Assembly: GCA_920105625.2 (NCBI GenBank)
Contig: OV050030.1
Location: 237,491,889-237,555,888, forward strand
Length of the DNA stretch: 64,000 bases
Source of the DNA: Clusia tigrina
Taxonomy: Eukaryota > Arthropoda > Insecta > Diptera > Clusiidae
Reading direction: 5' to 3'
The first letter of the stretch is position 1. Each line of letters begins with the position of its first letter. The notes under the pieces were generated by a model, which was not told the DNA's origin, ran no database searches, and saw only the letters and a list, made by a program, of their open reading frames with translations. Positions 13,071 through 24,637 of the stretch are shown here, in pieces. The position numbers and the translations under genes were made by a program.

Positions 13071-15404
13071 GTATAAAACTTAGGACCATTTGAAGTTTTA
13101 TCAGTTTTTGATTTGGGACTCAAGGGTAGCATAGCTTTGAGTGATACTTAAATTGACAAGAGGCTCGAGTACTTTATTGTTACAACATTTCAAGGTTTTA
13201 TGACTGTCCAGAAAAAGTTACAAAAATTTGTATGTTGCAAACTTTGATAAGTGTAGGACGTACCGTATAGAAGCTAGGGCCATTTGAAGATTTATCAGTG
13301 TTTGATTTGGGACTCAAGGGTAGCATATCTTTGAGCGATAGCTTAAATTGACAAGAGGCTCGAGTACTTTATTGTTACAAAATTTCAAGGTTTTATGACG
13401 CTCCAGTAAAAAGTTACAAGCATTTGTATGTTGCAAACTTTGATAGGTGTAGGACGTACCGTATAGAAGTTAGGGCCATTTGAAGTTTTATCAGTGTTTG
13501 ATTTGGGACTCAAGGGTAGCATAGCTTTGCGCGATAGCTTAAAATGACAAGAGGCTCGAGTACTTTATTGATACAAAACTTCAAGGTTTTATGACGCTCC
13601 AGTAAAAAGTTACAAGCATTTGTATGTTGCAAACTTTGATAGGTGTAGGACGTACCGTATAGAAGTTAGGGCCATTTGAAGTTTTATCTGTGTGATTGAT
13701 TTGGGACTCAAGGGTAGCATAGCTTAGAGCGATAGCTTAAATTGACAAGAGGCTCGAGTATTTAATTGTTACAAAATTTCCAGGTTTTATGACGCTCCAG
13801 TAAAAGTTACAAGCATTTGTATGTTGCAAACTTTGATTGGTGTAGGACGCACCGTACAGAAGCTAGGGCCATTTGAAGTATTATCAGTGTTTGATTTAGT
13901 TCTCAAGGGTAGCATAGCTTTGAGCGATAGCTTAAATTGACAAGAGGCTCGAGTACTTTATTGTTACAAATTTTCAAAGTTATATGACGCTCCAGTAAAA
14001 AGTTACAAGCATTTGTATGTTGCAAACTTTGCTAGGTATAGGACGTACCGTATAAAAGTTAGGACCATTTGAAGTTTTATCAGTTTTTGATATGGGACTC
14101 AAGGGTAGCATAGCTTTGAGTGATAGCTTAAATTGACAAGAGACTCGAGTACTCAATTGTTACAAAATTTCTAGGTTTTATGACGCTCCAGTAAAAAGTT
14201 AGAAGCATTTGTATGTTGCAAACTTTGATAGGTGTAGGACGTACCGTATAGAAGTTAGGGCCATTTGAAGTTTTATCAGTGTTTAATTTGGGACTCAAGG
14301 GTAGCATAGCTTTGAGCGATAGCTTAAATTGACAAGAGGCTCGAGTATTTAATTGTTACAAAATTTCCAGGTTTTATGACGCTCCAGTAAAAGTTATAAG
14401 CATTTGTATGTTGCAAACTTTGATTGGTGTAGGACGCACCGTACAGAAGCTAGGGCCATTTGAAGTATTATCAGTGTTTGATTTAGTTCTCAAGGGTAGC
14501 ATAGCTTTGAGCGATAGCTTAAATTGACAAGAGGCTCGAGTACTTTATTGTTACAAATTTTCAAAGTTATATGACGCTCCAGTAAAAAGTTACAAGCATT
14601 TGTATGTTGCAAACTTTGCTAGGTATAGGACGTACCGTATAAAAGTTAGGACCATTTGAAGTTTTATCAGTTTTTGATATGGGACTCAAGGGTAGCATAG
14701 CTTTGAGTGATAGCTTAAATTGACAAGAGACTCGAGTACTTTATTGTTACAAAATTTCTAGGTTTTATGACGCTCCAGTAAAAAGTTAGAAGCATTTGTA
14801 TGTTGCAAACTTTGATAGGTGTAGGACGTACCGTATAGAAGTTAGGGCCATTTGAAGTTTTATCAGTGTTTAATTTGGGACTCAAGGGTAGCATAGCTTT
14901 GAGCGATAGCTTAAATTGACAAGAGGCTCGCGTATTTAATTGTTACAAAATTTCAAGGTTTTATGACGCTCCAGTAAAAAGTTACAAGCATTTGTATATT
15001 GCAAACTTTGATAGGTGTAAGACGTACGTATAGAAGTTAGGGCCATTTTAAGTTTTATCAGTGTTTCATTTGGGACTCAAGGGTAGCATAGCTTTGAGCG
15101 ATAGCTTAAATTTACAAGAGGATCGAGTACTTTATTGTTACAAAATTCCAAGGTTTTATGACGCTCCAGTAAAAAGTTACAAGCATTTGTATGTTGCAAA
15201 CTTTGATAGGTGTAGGATGTACCGTATAGAAGTTAGGGCCATTTGAAGTTTTATCAGTAGTTGATTTGGGACTCAAGGGTAGCATAGCTTTGAGCGATAG
15301 CTTAAACGGACAAGAGGCTTACAAAATTTCAAGGTTTTATGACGCTCCAGTAAAAAGTTACAAGCATTTGTATGTTGCAAACTTTGATAGGTGTAGGACG
15401 TACC
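13071..15404. repeat. HOR domain D, unit 2 (12 monomers)
   Basis: This 2334 bp copy keeps the internally duplicated trio, but the first monomer of the second trio is a hybrid. Near 14270-14290 it reads GTTTAATTTGGG, the left part of a different monomer type, and then TATTTAATTG, TTTCCAGG and TAAAAGTTATAAGC as in unit 1. GTACTCAATTG near 14151 is another unit-specific change, shared with unit 3. Confidence 0.88.
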
Positions 15405-17000
15405 GTATAAAACTTAGGACCATTTGAAGTTTTATCAGTTTTTGATTTGGGACTCAAGGGTAGCATAGCTTTGAGTGATACTTAAATTGACAAGAGGCTC
15501 GAGTACTTTATTGTTACAACATTTCAAGGTTTTATGACTGTCCAGAAAAAGTTACAAAAATTTGTATGTTGCAAACTTTGATAAGTGTAGGACGTACCGT
15601 ATAGAAGCTAGGGCCATTTGAAGATTTATCAGTGTTTGATTTGGGACTCAAGGGTAGCATATCTTTGAGCGATAGCTTAAATTGACAAGAGGCTCGAGTA
15701 CTTTATTGTTACAAAATTTCAAGGTTTTATGACGCTCCAGTAAAAAGTTACAAGCATTTGTATGTTGCAAACTTTGATAGGTGTAGGACGTACCGTATAG
15801 AAGTTAGGGCCATTTGAAGTTTTATCAGTGTTTGATTTGGGACTCAAGGGTAGCATAGCTTTGCGCGATAGCTTAAAATGACAAGAGGCTCGAGTACTTT
15901 ATTGATACAAAACTTCAAGGTTTTATGACGCTCCAGTAAAAAGTTACAAGCATTTGTATGTTGCAAACTTTGATAGGTGTAGGACGTACCGTATAGAAGT
16001 TAGGGCCATTTGAAGTTTTATCTGTGTGATTGATTTGGGACTCAAGGGTAGCATAGCTTAGAGCGATAGCTTAAATTGACAAGAGGCTCGAGTATTTAAT
16101 TGTTACAAAATTTCCAGGTTTTATGACGCTCCAGTAAAAGTTACAAGCATTTGTATGTTGCAAACTTTGATTGGTGTAGGACGCACCGTACAGAAGCTAG
16201 GGCCATTTGAAGTATTATCAGTGTTTGATTTAGTTCTCAAGGGTAGCATAGCTTTGAGCGATAGCTTAAATTGACAAGAGGCTCGAGTACTTTATTGTTA
16301 CAAATTTTCAAAGTTATATGACGCTCCAGTAAAAAGTTACAAGCATTTGTATGTTGCAAACTTTGCTAGGTATAGGACGTACCGTATAAAAGTTAGGACC
16401 ATTTGAAGTTTTATCAGTTTTTGATATGGGACTCAAGGGTAGCATAGCTTTGAGTGATAGCTTAAATTGACAAGAGACTCGAGTACTCAATTGTTACAAA
16501 ATTTCTAGGTTTTATGACGCTCCAGTAAAAAGTTAGAAGCATTTGTATGTTGCAAACTTTGATAGGTGTAGGACGTACCGTATAGAAGTTAGGGCCATTT
16601 GAAGTTTTATCAGTGTTTAATTTGGGACTCAAGGGTAGCATAGCTTTGAGCGATAGCTTAAATTGACAAGAGGCTCGCGTATTTTATTGTTACAAAATTT
16701 CAAGGTTTTATGACGCTCCAGTAAAAAGTTACAAGCATTTGTATATTGCAAACTTTGATAGGTGTAAGACGTACGTATAGAAGTTAGGGCCATTTTAAGT
16801 TTTATCAGTGTTTCATTTGGGACTCAAGGGTAGCATAGCTTTGAGCGATAGCTTAAATTTACAAGAGGATCGAGTACTTTATTGTTACAAAATTCCAAGG
16901 TTTTATGACGCTCCAGTAAAAAGTTACAAGCATTTGTATGTTGCAAACTTGGATAGGTGTAGGATGTACCGTATAGAAGTTAGGGCCATTTGAAGTTTTA
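15405..17000. repeat. HOR domain D, unit 3 (one trio lost, truncated)
   Basis: The same series of monomers as units 1 and 2, but with only one copy of the three-monomer trio. The GTTTCATTTGGG monomer therefore recurs after 1747 bp (15061 to 16808) instead of 2334. The difference, 587 bp, is three monomers. The expected closing 181 bp monomer is replaced near 16998 by a full-length GTTTAAGTTGGG monomer, which marks the end of the domain. Confidence 0.87.
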
Positions 17001-18087
17001 TCAGTGTTTAAGTTGGGACTCAAGGGTAGCATAGCTTTGAGCGATAGCTTAAATTGACAAGAGGCTCGAGTACTTTATTGTTACAAAATTTCAAGGTTTT
17101 ATGACGCTCAAGTAAAAAGTTACAAGCATTTGTATATAACAAAATTTGATAGGTGTAGGACGTACCGTATAGAAGTTAGAGCCATTTGAAGTTTTATCAG
17201 TGTTTGATTTGGGACTCAAGGGTAGCATAGCTTTGAGCGATAGCTTAAATTGACAAGAGGCTCGAGTACTTTATTGTTACAAAATTTCAAGGTTTTATGA
17301 CGCTCCAGTAAAAAGTTACAAGCATTTGTTTGTTGCAAACTTTGATAGGTGTAGGACGTACCGTATAGAAATTAGGGCCACTTGAAGTTTTATCAGTGCT
17401 TGATTTGGGACTCAAGGGTAGCATAGCTTTGAGCGATAGCTTAAATTGACAAGAGGCTCGAGTACTTTATTGTTACAAAATTTCAAGGTTTTATGACGCT
17501 CCAGTAAAATGTTAGAAGCATTTGTATGTTGCAAACTTTGATAGGAGTAGGACGTACCGTATAGAAGTTAGGGCCATTTGAAGTTTTATCAGTGTTTGAT
17601 TTGGGACTCAAGGGTAGCATAGCTTTGAGCGATAACTTAAATTGACAAGGGGCTCGAGTACTTTATTGTTACAACATTTCAGGGTTTTATGACGCTCCAG
17701 TAAAAAGTTACAAGCATTTGTATGTTGCAAACTTTGATAGGTGTAGGACGTACCATATGGAACTTAGGGCCATTTGAAGTTTTATCAGTGTTTGATTTGG
17801 GACTCAAGGGTAGCATAGCTTTGAGCGATAGCTTAAACCGACAAGTGGCTTACAAACTTTCAAGGTTTTATGACGCTCCAGTAAAAAGTTACAAGCATTT
17901 GTATGTTGCAAACTTTGATAGGTGTAGGACGTACCGTATAGAAGTTAGGGCCATTTGAAGTTTTATCTGTGTGATTGATTTGGGACTCAAGGGTAGCATA
18001 GCTTAAATTGAGAAGAGGCTCGAGTACTTTATTGTTACAAAATTTCAATTTTTTATGACGCTCCAGTAAAAAGTTACAAGCATTTGT
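17001..18087. repeat. Satellite domain E, transition
   Basis: About six monomers joining domains D and F. They include ATATAACAAAATTTG near 17134, a TTTGTTTGTTGC monomer near 17326, a GGAGTAGGACG join near 17544, and a GATAACTT/GGGGCTCG monomer near 17630 of the type that precedes each F unit. A 181 bp monomer (17763-17943, AACCGACAAGTGG) and the unique 185 bp monomer follow and foreshadow the F unit start. Confidence 0.78.
17763..17943. repeat. 181 bp deletion monomer, AACCGAC form
   Basis: This copy carries the 15 bp deletion of monomer bases 89-103, which removes XhoI and ScaI and joins GTGGC to TTACAAAC. It has AACCGAC where other members of the class have AACGGAC. It is the first member of the subtype with GTGGCTTAC and TACAAACTTTC that dominates domain F. 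Its neighbour on the right is the 185 bp monomer. Confidence 0.88.
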
Positions 18088-18128
18088 ATGTTGCAAACTT
18101 TGATAGGTGTAGGACGTACCATATGGAA
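17944..18128. repeat. 185 bp monomer, 13 bp deletion between ATAGCTT repeats
   Basis: In the consensus, ATAGCTT occurs at bases 53-59 and 66-72, separated by TGAGCG. Here the text reads GCATAGCTTAAATTG, so one ATAGCTT and the six bases between are gone, a loss of exactly 13 bp. The copy also has the +2 CTGTGTGATTG variant, and 196 - 13 + 2 = 185, the distance seen. I saw no second copy of this deletion. The pattern fits slippage or microhomology-mediated deletion. Confidence 0.9.
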
Positions 18129-19430
18129 GTTAGGGCCATTTGAAGTTTTATCAGTGTTTGATTTGGGACTCAAGGGTAGCATAGCTTTGAGCGATAGCTT
18201 AAACGGACAAGTGGCTTACAAACTTTCAAGGTTTTATGACGCTCCAGTAAAAAGTTACAAGCATTTGTATGTTGCAAACTTTGATAGGTGTAGGACGTAC
18301 CGTATAGAAGTTAGGGCCATTTGAAGTTTTATCTGTGTGATTGATTTGGGTCTCAAGGGTAGCATAGCTTAGAGCGATAGCTGAAATTGACAAGAGGCTC
18401 GAGTACTTTATTGTTACAACATTTGAAGGTTTTATGACGCTCCAGTAAAAAGTTACAAGCATTTGTATGTTGCAAACTTTGATAGGTATAGGACGTACCG
18501 TATAAAAGTTAGGACCATTTGAAGTTTTATCAGTTTTTGATATGGGACTCAAGGGTAGCATAGCTTTGAGTGATAGCTTAAATTGACAAGAGGCTCGAGT
18601 ACTTTATTGTTACAAAATTTCTAGGTTTTATGACGCTCCAGTAAAAAGTTACAAGCATTTGTATGTTGCAAACTTTGATAGGTGTAGGACGTACCGTATA
18701 GAAGTTAGGGCCATTTGAAGTTTTATCAGTGTTTGATTTGGGACTCAAGGGTGGCATAGCTTTGAGCTATAGCTTAAATTGACAAGAGGCTTACAAAATT
18801 TCAAGGTTTTATGACGCTCCAGTAAAAAGTTACAAGCATTTGTATGTTGCAAACTTTGATAGGTGTAGGACGTACCGTATAAAACTTAGGGCCATTTGAA
18901 GTTTTATCAGTTTTTGATTTGGGACTCAAGGGTAGCATAGCTTTGAGCGATACTTAAATTGACAAGAGGCTCGAGTACTTTATTGTTACAACATTTCAAG
19001 GTTTTATGACGGTCCAGTAAAAAGTTACAAACATTTGTATGTTGCAAACTTTGATAGGTGTAGGACGTACCGTATAGAAGCTAGGGCCATTTGAAGATTT
19101 ATCAGTGTTTGATTTGGGACTCAAGGGTAGCATATCTTTGAGCGATAGCTTAAATTGACAAGAGGCTCGAGTACTTTATTGTTACAAAATTTCAAGGTTT
19201 TATGACGCTCCAGTAAAATGTTACAAGCATTTGTATGTTGCACACTTTGATAGATGTAGGACGTACCGTATAGAAGTTAGGGCCATTTGAAGTTTTATCA
19301 GTGTTTGATTTAGGACTCAAGGGTAGCATAGCTTTGAGCGATAACTTAAATTGACAAGGGGCTCGAGTACTTTATTGTTACAAAATTTCAAGGTTTTATG
19401 ACGCTCCAGTAAAAAGTTACAAGCATTTGT
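18088..19430. repeat. HOR domain F, unit 0 (1343 bp, 7 monomers)
   Basis: It opens with the 181 bp AACGGAC monomer, followed by a CTGTGTGATTG monomer. The TGGTTCTCAAGG monomer of later units is missing. The GGGTGGCATAGC monomer and the 181 bp AATTGACAAGAGGCTTAC monomer are fused into one near 18750-18800. The AAACTTAGGG, GAAGATTTATC and GATTTAGGACTC monomers follow in the normal order. It has the same length as unit 2 but lost different monomers. Confidence 0.85.
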
Positions 19431-21165
19431 ATGTTGCAAACTTTGATAGGTGTAGGACGTACCATATGGAAGTTAGGGCCATTTGAAGTATTATCAGAGT
19501 TTGATTTGGGACTCAAGAGTAGCATAGCTTTGAGCGATAGCTTAAACGGACAAGTGGCTTACAAACTTTCAAGGTTTTATGACGCTCCAGTAAAAAGTTA
19601 CAAGCATTTGTATGTTGCAAACTTTGATAGGTGTAGGACGTACCGTATAGAAGTTAGGGCCATTTGAAGTTTTATCTGTGTGATTGATTTGGGACTCAAG
19701 GGTAGCATAGCTTAGAGCGATAGCTTAAATTGACAAGAGGCTCGAGTACTTTATTGTTACAACATTTGAAGGTTTTATGACGCTCCAGTAAAAAGTTACA
19801 AGCATTTGTATGTTGCAAACTTTGATTGGTGTAGGACGCACCGTATAGAAGCTAGGGCCATTTGAAGTATTATCAGTGTTTGATTTGGTTCTCAAGGATA
19901 GCATAGCTTTGAGCGATAGCTTAAATTGACAAGAGGCTCGAGTACTTTATTGTTACAAATTTTCAAAGTTATATGACGCTCCAGTAAAAAGTTACAAGCA
20001 TTTGTATGTTGCAAACTTTGATAGGTATAGGACGTACCGTATAAAAGTTAGGACCATTTGAAGTTTTATCAGTTTTTGATATGGGACTCAAGGGTAGCAT
20101 AGCTTTGAGTGATAGCTTAAATTGACAAGAGGCTCGAGTACTTTATTGTTACAAAATTTCTAGGTTTTATGACGCTCCAGTAAAAAGTTACAAGCATTTG
20201 TATGTTGCAAACTTTGATAGGTGTAGGACGTACCGTATAGAAGTTAGGGCCATTTGAAGTTTTATCAGTGTTTGATTTGGGACTCAAGGGTGGCATAGCT
20301 TTGAGCGATAGCTTAAATTGACAAGAGGCTCGAGTATTTCATTGTTACAAAATTTCAAGGTTTTATGACGCTCCAGTAAAAAGTTACAAGCATTTGTATA
20401 TTGCAAACTTTGATAGGTAAAGGACGTACCGTATAGAAGTTAGGGCCATTTGAAGTTTTATCAGTGTTTGAGTTGGGACTCAAGGGTAGCATAGCTTTGA
20501 GCGATAGCTTAAATTGACAAGAGGCTTACAAAATTTCAAGGTTTTATGACGCTCCAGTAAAAAGTTACAAGCATTTGTATGTTGCAAACTTTGATAGGTG
20601 TAGGACGTACCGTATAAAACTTAGGGCCATTTGAAGTTTTATCAGTTTTTGATTTGGGACTCAAGGGTAGCATAGCTTTGAGCGATACTTAAATTGACAA
20701 GAGGCTCGAGTACTTTATTGTTACAACATTTCAAGGTTTTATGACGGTCCAGTAAAAAGTTACAAACATTTGTATGTTGCAAACTTTGATAGGTGTAGGA
20801 CGTACCGTATAGAAGCTAGGGCCATTTGAAGATTTATCAGTGTTTGATTTGGGACTCAAGGGTAGCATATCTTTGAGCGATAGCTTAAATTGACAAGAGG
20901 CTCGAGTACTTTATTGTTACAAAATTTCAAGGTTTTATGACGCTCCAGTAAAATGTTACAAGCATTTGTATGTTGCAAACTTTGATAGATGTAGGACGTA
21001 CCGTATAGAAGTTAGGGCCATTTGAAGTTTTATCAGTGTTTGATTTAGGACTCAAGGGTAGCATAGCTTTGAGCGATAACTTAAATTGACAAGGGGCTCG
21101 AGTACTTTATTGTTACAAAATTTCAAGGTTTTATGACGCTCCAGTAAAAAGTTACAAGCATTTGT
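19431..21165. repeat. HOR domain F, unit 1 (1735 bp, 9 monomers)
   Basis: The full nine-monomer form, in order: 181 bp AACGGAC/GTGGC; CTGTGTGATTG with ACATTTGAAGG; AAGTATTATC/TGGTTCTCAAGG; GTTAGGACC/TTTTTGATATGG; GGGTGGCATAGC with TATTTCATTG; 181 bp GTTTGAGTTGGG with GAGGCTTAC; AAACTTAGGG with a 2 bp shorter GCGATACTT; GAAGATTTATC with CATATCTTTG; and GATTTAGGACTC with GATAACTT/GGGGCTCG. I take it as the reference for this domain. Confidence 0.9.
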
Positions 21166-22508
21166 ATGTTGCAAACTTTGATAGGTGTAGGACGTACCAT
21201 ATGGAAGTTAGGGCCATTTGAAGTTTTATCAGAGTTTGATTTGGGTTTCAAGGGTAGCATAGCTTTGAGCGATAGCTTAAACGGACAAGTGGCTTACAAA
21301 CTTTCAAGGTTTTATGACGCTCCAGTAAAAAGTTACAAGCATTTGTATGTTGCAAACTTTGATAGGTGTAGGACGTACCGTATAGAAGTTAGGGCCATTT
21401 GAAGTTTTATCTGTGTGATTGATTTGGGACTCAAGGGTAGCATAGCTTAGAGCGATAGCTTAAATTGACAAGAGGCTCGAGTACTTTATTGTTACAACAT
21501 TTGAAGGTTTTATGACGCTCCAGTAAAAAGTTACAAGCATTTGTATGTTGCAAACTTTGATTGGTGTAGGACGCACCGTATAGAAGCTAGGGCCATTTGA
21601 AGTATTATCAGTGTTTGATTTGGTTCTCAAGGATAGCATAGCTTTGAGCGATAGCTTAAATTGACAAGAGGCTCGAGTACTTTATTGTTACAAATTTTCA
21701 AAGTTATATGACGCTCCAGTAAAAAGTTACAAGCATTTGTATGTTGCAAACTTTGATAGGTGTAGGACGTACCGTATAGAAGTTAGGGCCATTTGAAGTT
21801 TTATCAGTGTTTGAGTTGGGACTCAAGGGTAGCATAGCTTTGAGCTATAGCTTAAATTGACAAGAGGCTTACAAAATTTCAAGGTTTTATGACGCTCCAG
21901 TAAAAAGTTACAAGCATTTGTATGTTACAAACTTTGATAGGTGTAGGACGTACCGTATAAAACTTAGGGCCATTTCAAGTTTTATCAGTTTTTGATTTGG
22001 GACTCAAGGGTAGCATAGCTTTGAGCGATACTTAAATTGACAAGAGGCTCGAGTACTTTATTATTACAACATTTCAAGGTTTTATGACGGTCCAGTAAAA
22101 AGTTACAAACATTTGTATGTTGCAAACTTTGATAGGTGTAGGACGTACCGTATAGAAGCTAGGGCCATTTGAAGATTTATCAGTGTTTTATTTGGGACTC
22201 AAGGGTAGCATATCTTTGAGCGATAGCTTAAATTGACAAGAGGCTCGAGTACTTTATTGTTACAAAATTTCAAGGTTTTATGACGCTCCAGTAAAATGTT
22301 ACAAGCATTTGTATGTTGCAAACTTTGATAGATGTAGGACGTACCGTATAGAAGTTAGGGCCATTTGAAGTTTTATCAGTGTTTGATTTAGGACTCAAGG
22401 GTAGCATAGCTTTGAGCGATAACTTAAATTGACAAGGGGCTCGAGTACTTTATTGTTACAAAATTTCAAGGTTTTATGACGCTCCAGTAAAAAGTTACAA
22501 GCATTTGT
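21166..22508. repeat. HOR domain F, unit 2 (1343 bp, 7 monomers)
   Basis: Identical order to unit 1, except that the GTTAGGACC/TTTTTGATATGG and GGGTGGCATAGC monomers are absent: TGGTTCTCAAGG is followed directly by GTTTGAGTTGGG (near 21810). The loss is 392 bp, two exact monomers. Private changes include GGGTTTCAAGG near 21244, TTATTATTACAAC near 22059 and GTGTTTTATTTGGG near 22180. Confidence 0.88.
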
Positions 22509-24637
22509 ATGTTGCAAACTTTGATAGGTGTAGGACGTACCATATGGAAGTTAGGGCCATTTGAAGTTTTATCAGAGTTTGATTTGGGACTCAAGGGTAG
22601 CATAGCTTTGAGCGATAGCTTAAACGGACAAGTGGCTTACAAACTTTCAAGGTTTTATGACGCTCCAGTAAAAAGTTACAAGCATTTGTATGTTGCAAAC
22701 TTTGATTGGTGTAGGACGTACCGTATAGAAGTTAGGGCCATTTGAAGTTTTATCTGTGTGATTGATTTGGGACTCAAGGGTAGCATAGCTTAGAGCGATA
22801 GCTTAAATTGACAAGAGGCTCGAGTACTTTATTGTTACAACATTTGAAGGTTTTATGACGCTCCAGTAAAAAGTTACAAGCATTTGTATGTTGCAAACTT
22901 TGATTGGTGTAGGACGCACCGTATAGAAGCTAGGGCCATTTGAAGTATTATCAGTGTTTGATTTGGTTCTCAAGGATAGCATAGCTTTGAGCGATAGCTT
23001 AAATTGACAAGAGGCTCGAGTACTTTATTGTTACAAATTTTCAAAGTTATATGACGCTCCAGTAAAAAGTTACAAGCATTTGTATGTTGCAAACTTTGAT
23101 AGGTATAGGACGTACCGTATAAAAGTTAGGACCATTTGAAGTTTTATCAGTTTTTGATATGGGACTCAAGGGTAGCATAGCTTTGAGTGATAGCTTAAAT
23201 TGACAAGAGGCTCGAGTACTTTATTGTTACAAAATTTCTAGGTTTTATGACGCTCCAGTAAAAAGTTACAAGCATTTGTATGTTGCAAACTTTGATAGGT
23301 GTAGGACGTACCGTATAGAAGTTAGGGCCATTTGAAGTTTTATCTGTGTTTGATTTGGGACTCAAGGGTGGCATAGCTTTGAGCGATAGCTTAAATTGAC
23401 AAGAGGCTCGAGTATTTAATTGTTACAAAATTTCAAGGTTTTATGACGCTCCAGTAAAAAGTTACAAGCATTTGTATATTGCAAACTTTGATAGGTGTAG
23501 GACGTACCGTATAGAAGTTAGGGCCATTTGAAGTTTTATCTGTGTGATTGATTTGGGACTCAAGGGTAGCATAGCTTAGAGCGATAGCTTAAATTGACAA
23601 GAGGCTCGAGTACTTTATTGTTACAACATTTGAAGGTTTTATGACGCTCCAGTAAAAAGTTACAAGCATTTGTATGTTGCAAACTTTGATTGGTGTAGGA
23701 CGCACCGTATAGAAGCTAGGGCCATTTGAAGTATTATCAGTGTTTGATTTGGTTCTCAAGGATAGCATAGCTTTGAGCGATAGCTTAAATTGACAAGAGG
23801 CTCGAGTACTTTATTGTTACAAATTTTCAAAGTTATATGACGCTCCAGTAAAAAGTTACAAGCATTTGTATGTTGCAAACTTTGATAGGTGTAGGACGTA
23901 CCGTATAGAAGTTAGGGCCATTTGAAGTTTTATCAGTGTTTGAGTTGGGACTCAAGGGTAGCATAGCTTTGAGCGATAGCTTAAATTGACAAGAGGCTTA
24001 CAAAATTTCAAGGTTTTATGACGCTCCAGTAAAAAGTTACAAGCATTTGTATGTTACAAACTTTGATAGGTGTAGGACGTACCGTATAAAACTTAGGGCC
24101 ATTTCAAGTTTTATCAGTTTTTGATTTGGGACTCAAGGGTAGCATAGCTTTGAGCGATACTTAAATTGACAAGAGGCTCGAGTACTTTATTATTACAACA
24201 TTTCAAGGTTTTATGACGGTCCAGTAAAAAGTTACAAACATTTGTATGTTGCAAACTTTGATAGGTGTAGGACGTACCGTATAGAAGCTAGGGCCATTTG
24301 AAGATTTATCAGTGTTTGATTTGGGACTCAAGGGTAGCATATCTTTGAGCGATAGCTTAAATTGACAAGAGGCTCGAGTACTTTATTGTTACAAAATTTC
24401 AAGGTTTTATGACGCTCCAGTAAAATGTTACAAGCATTTGTATGTTGCAAACTTTGATAGATGTAGGACGTACCGTATAGAAGTTAGGGCCATTTGAAGT
24501 TTTATCAGTGTTTGATTTAGGACTCAAGGGTAGCATAGCTTTGAGCGATAACTTAAATTGACAAGGGGCTCGAGTACTTTATTGTTACAAAATTTCAAGG
24601 TTTTATGACGCTCCAGTAAAAAGTTACAAGCATTTGT
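22509..24637. repeat. HOR domain F, unit 3 (2129 bp, 11 monomers)
   Basis: An expanded unit. After the GGGTGGCATAGC monomer, the CTGTGTGATTG and TGGTTCTCAAGG monomers appear a second time (about 23510-23900) before GTTTGAGTTGGG. The gain over unit 1 is 394 bp, one 198 bp and one 196 bp monomer. Shared changes with unit 2 (CATTTCAAG near 24103, TTATTATTAC near 24190) show that its right half descends from that unit. Confidence 0.88.
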
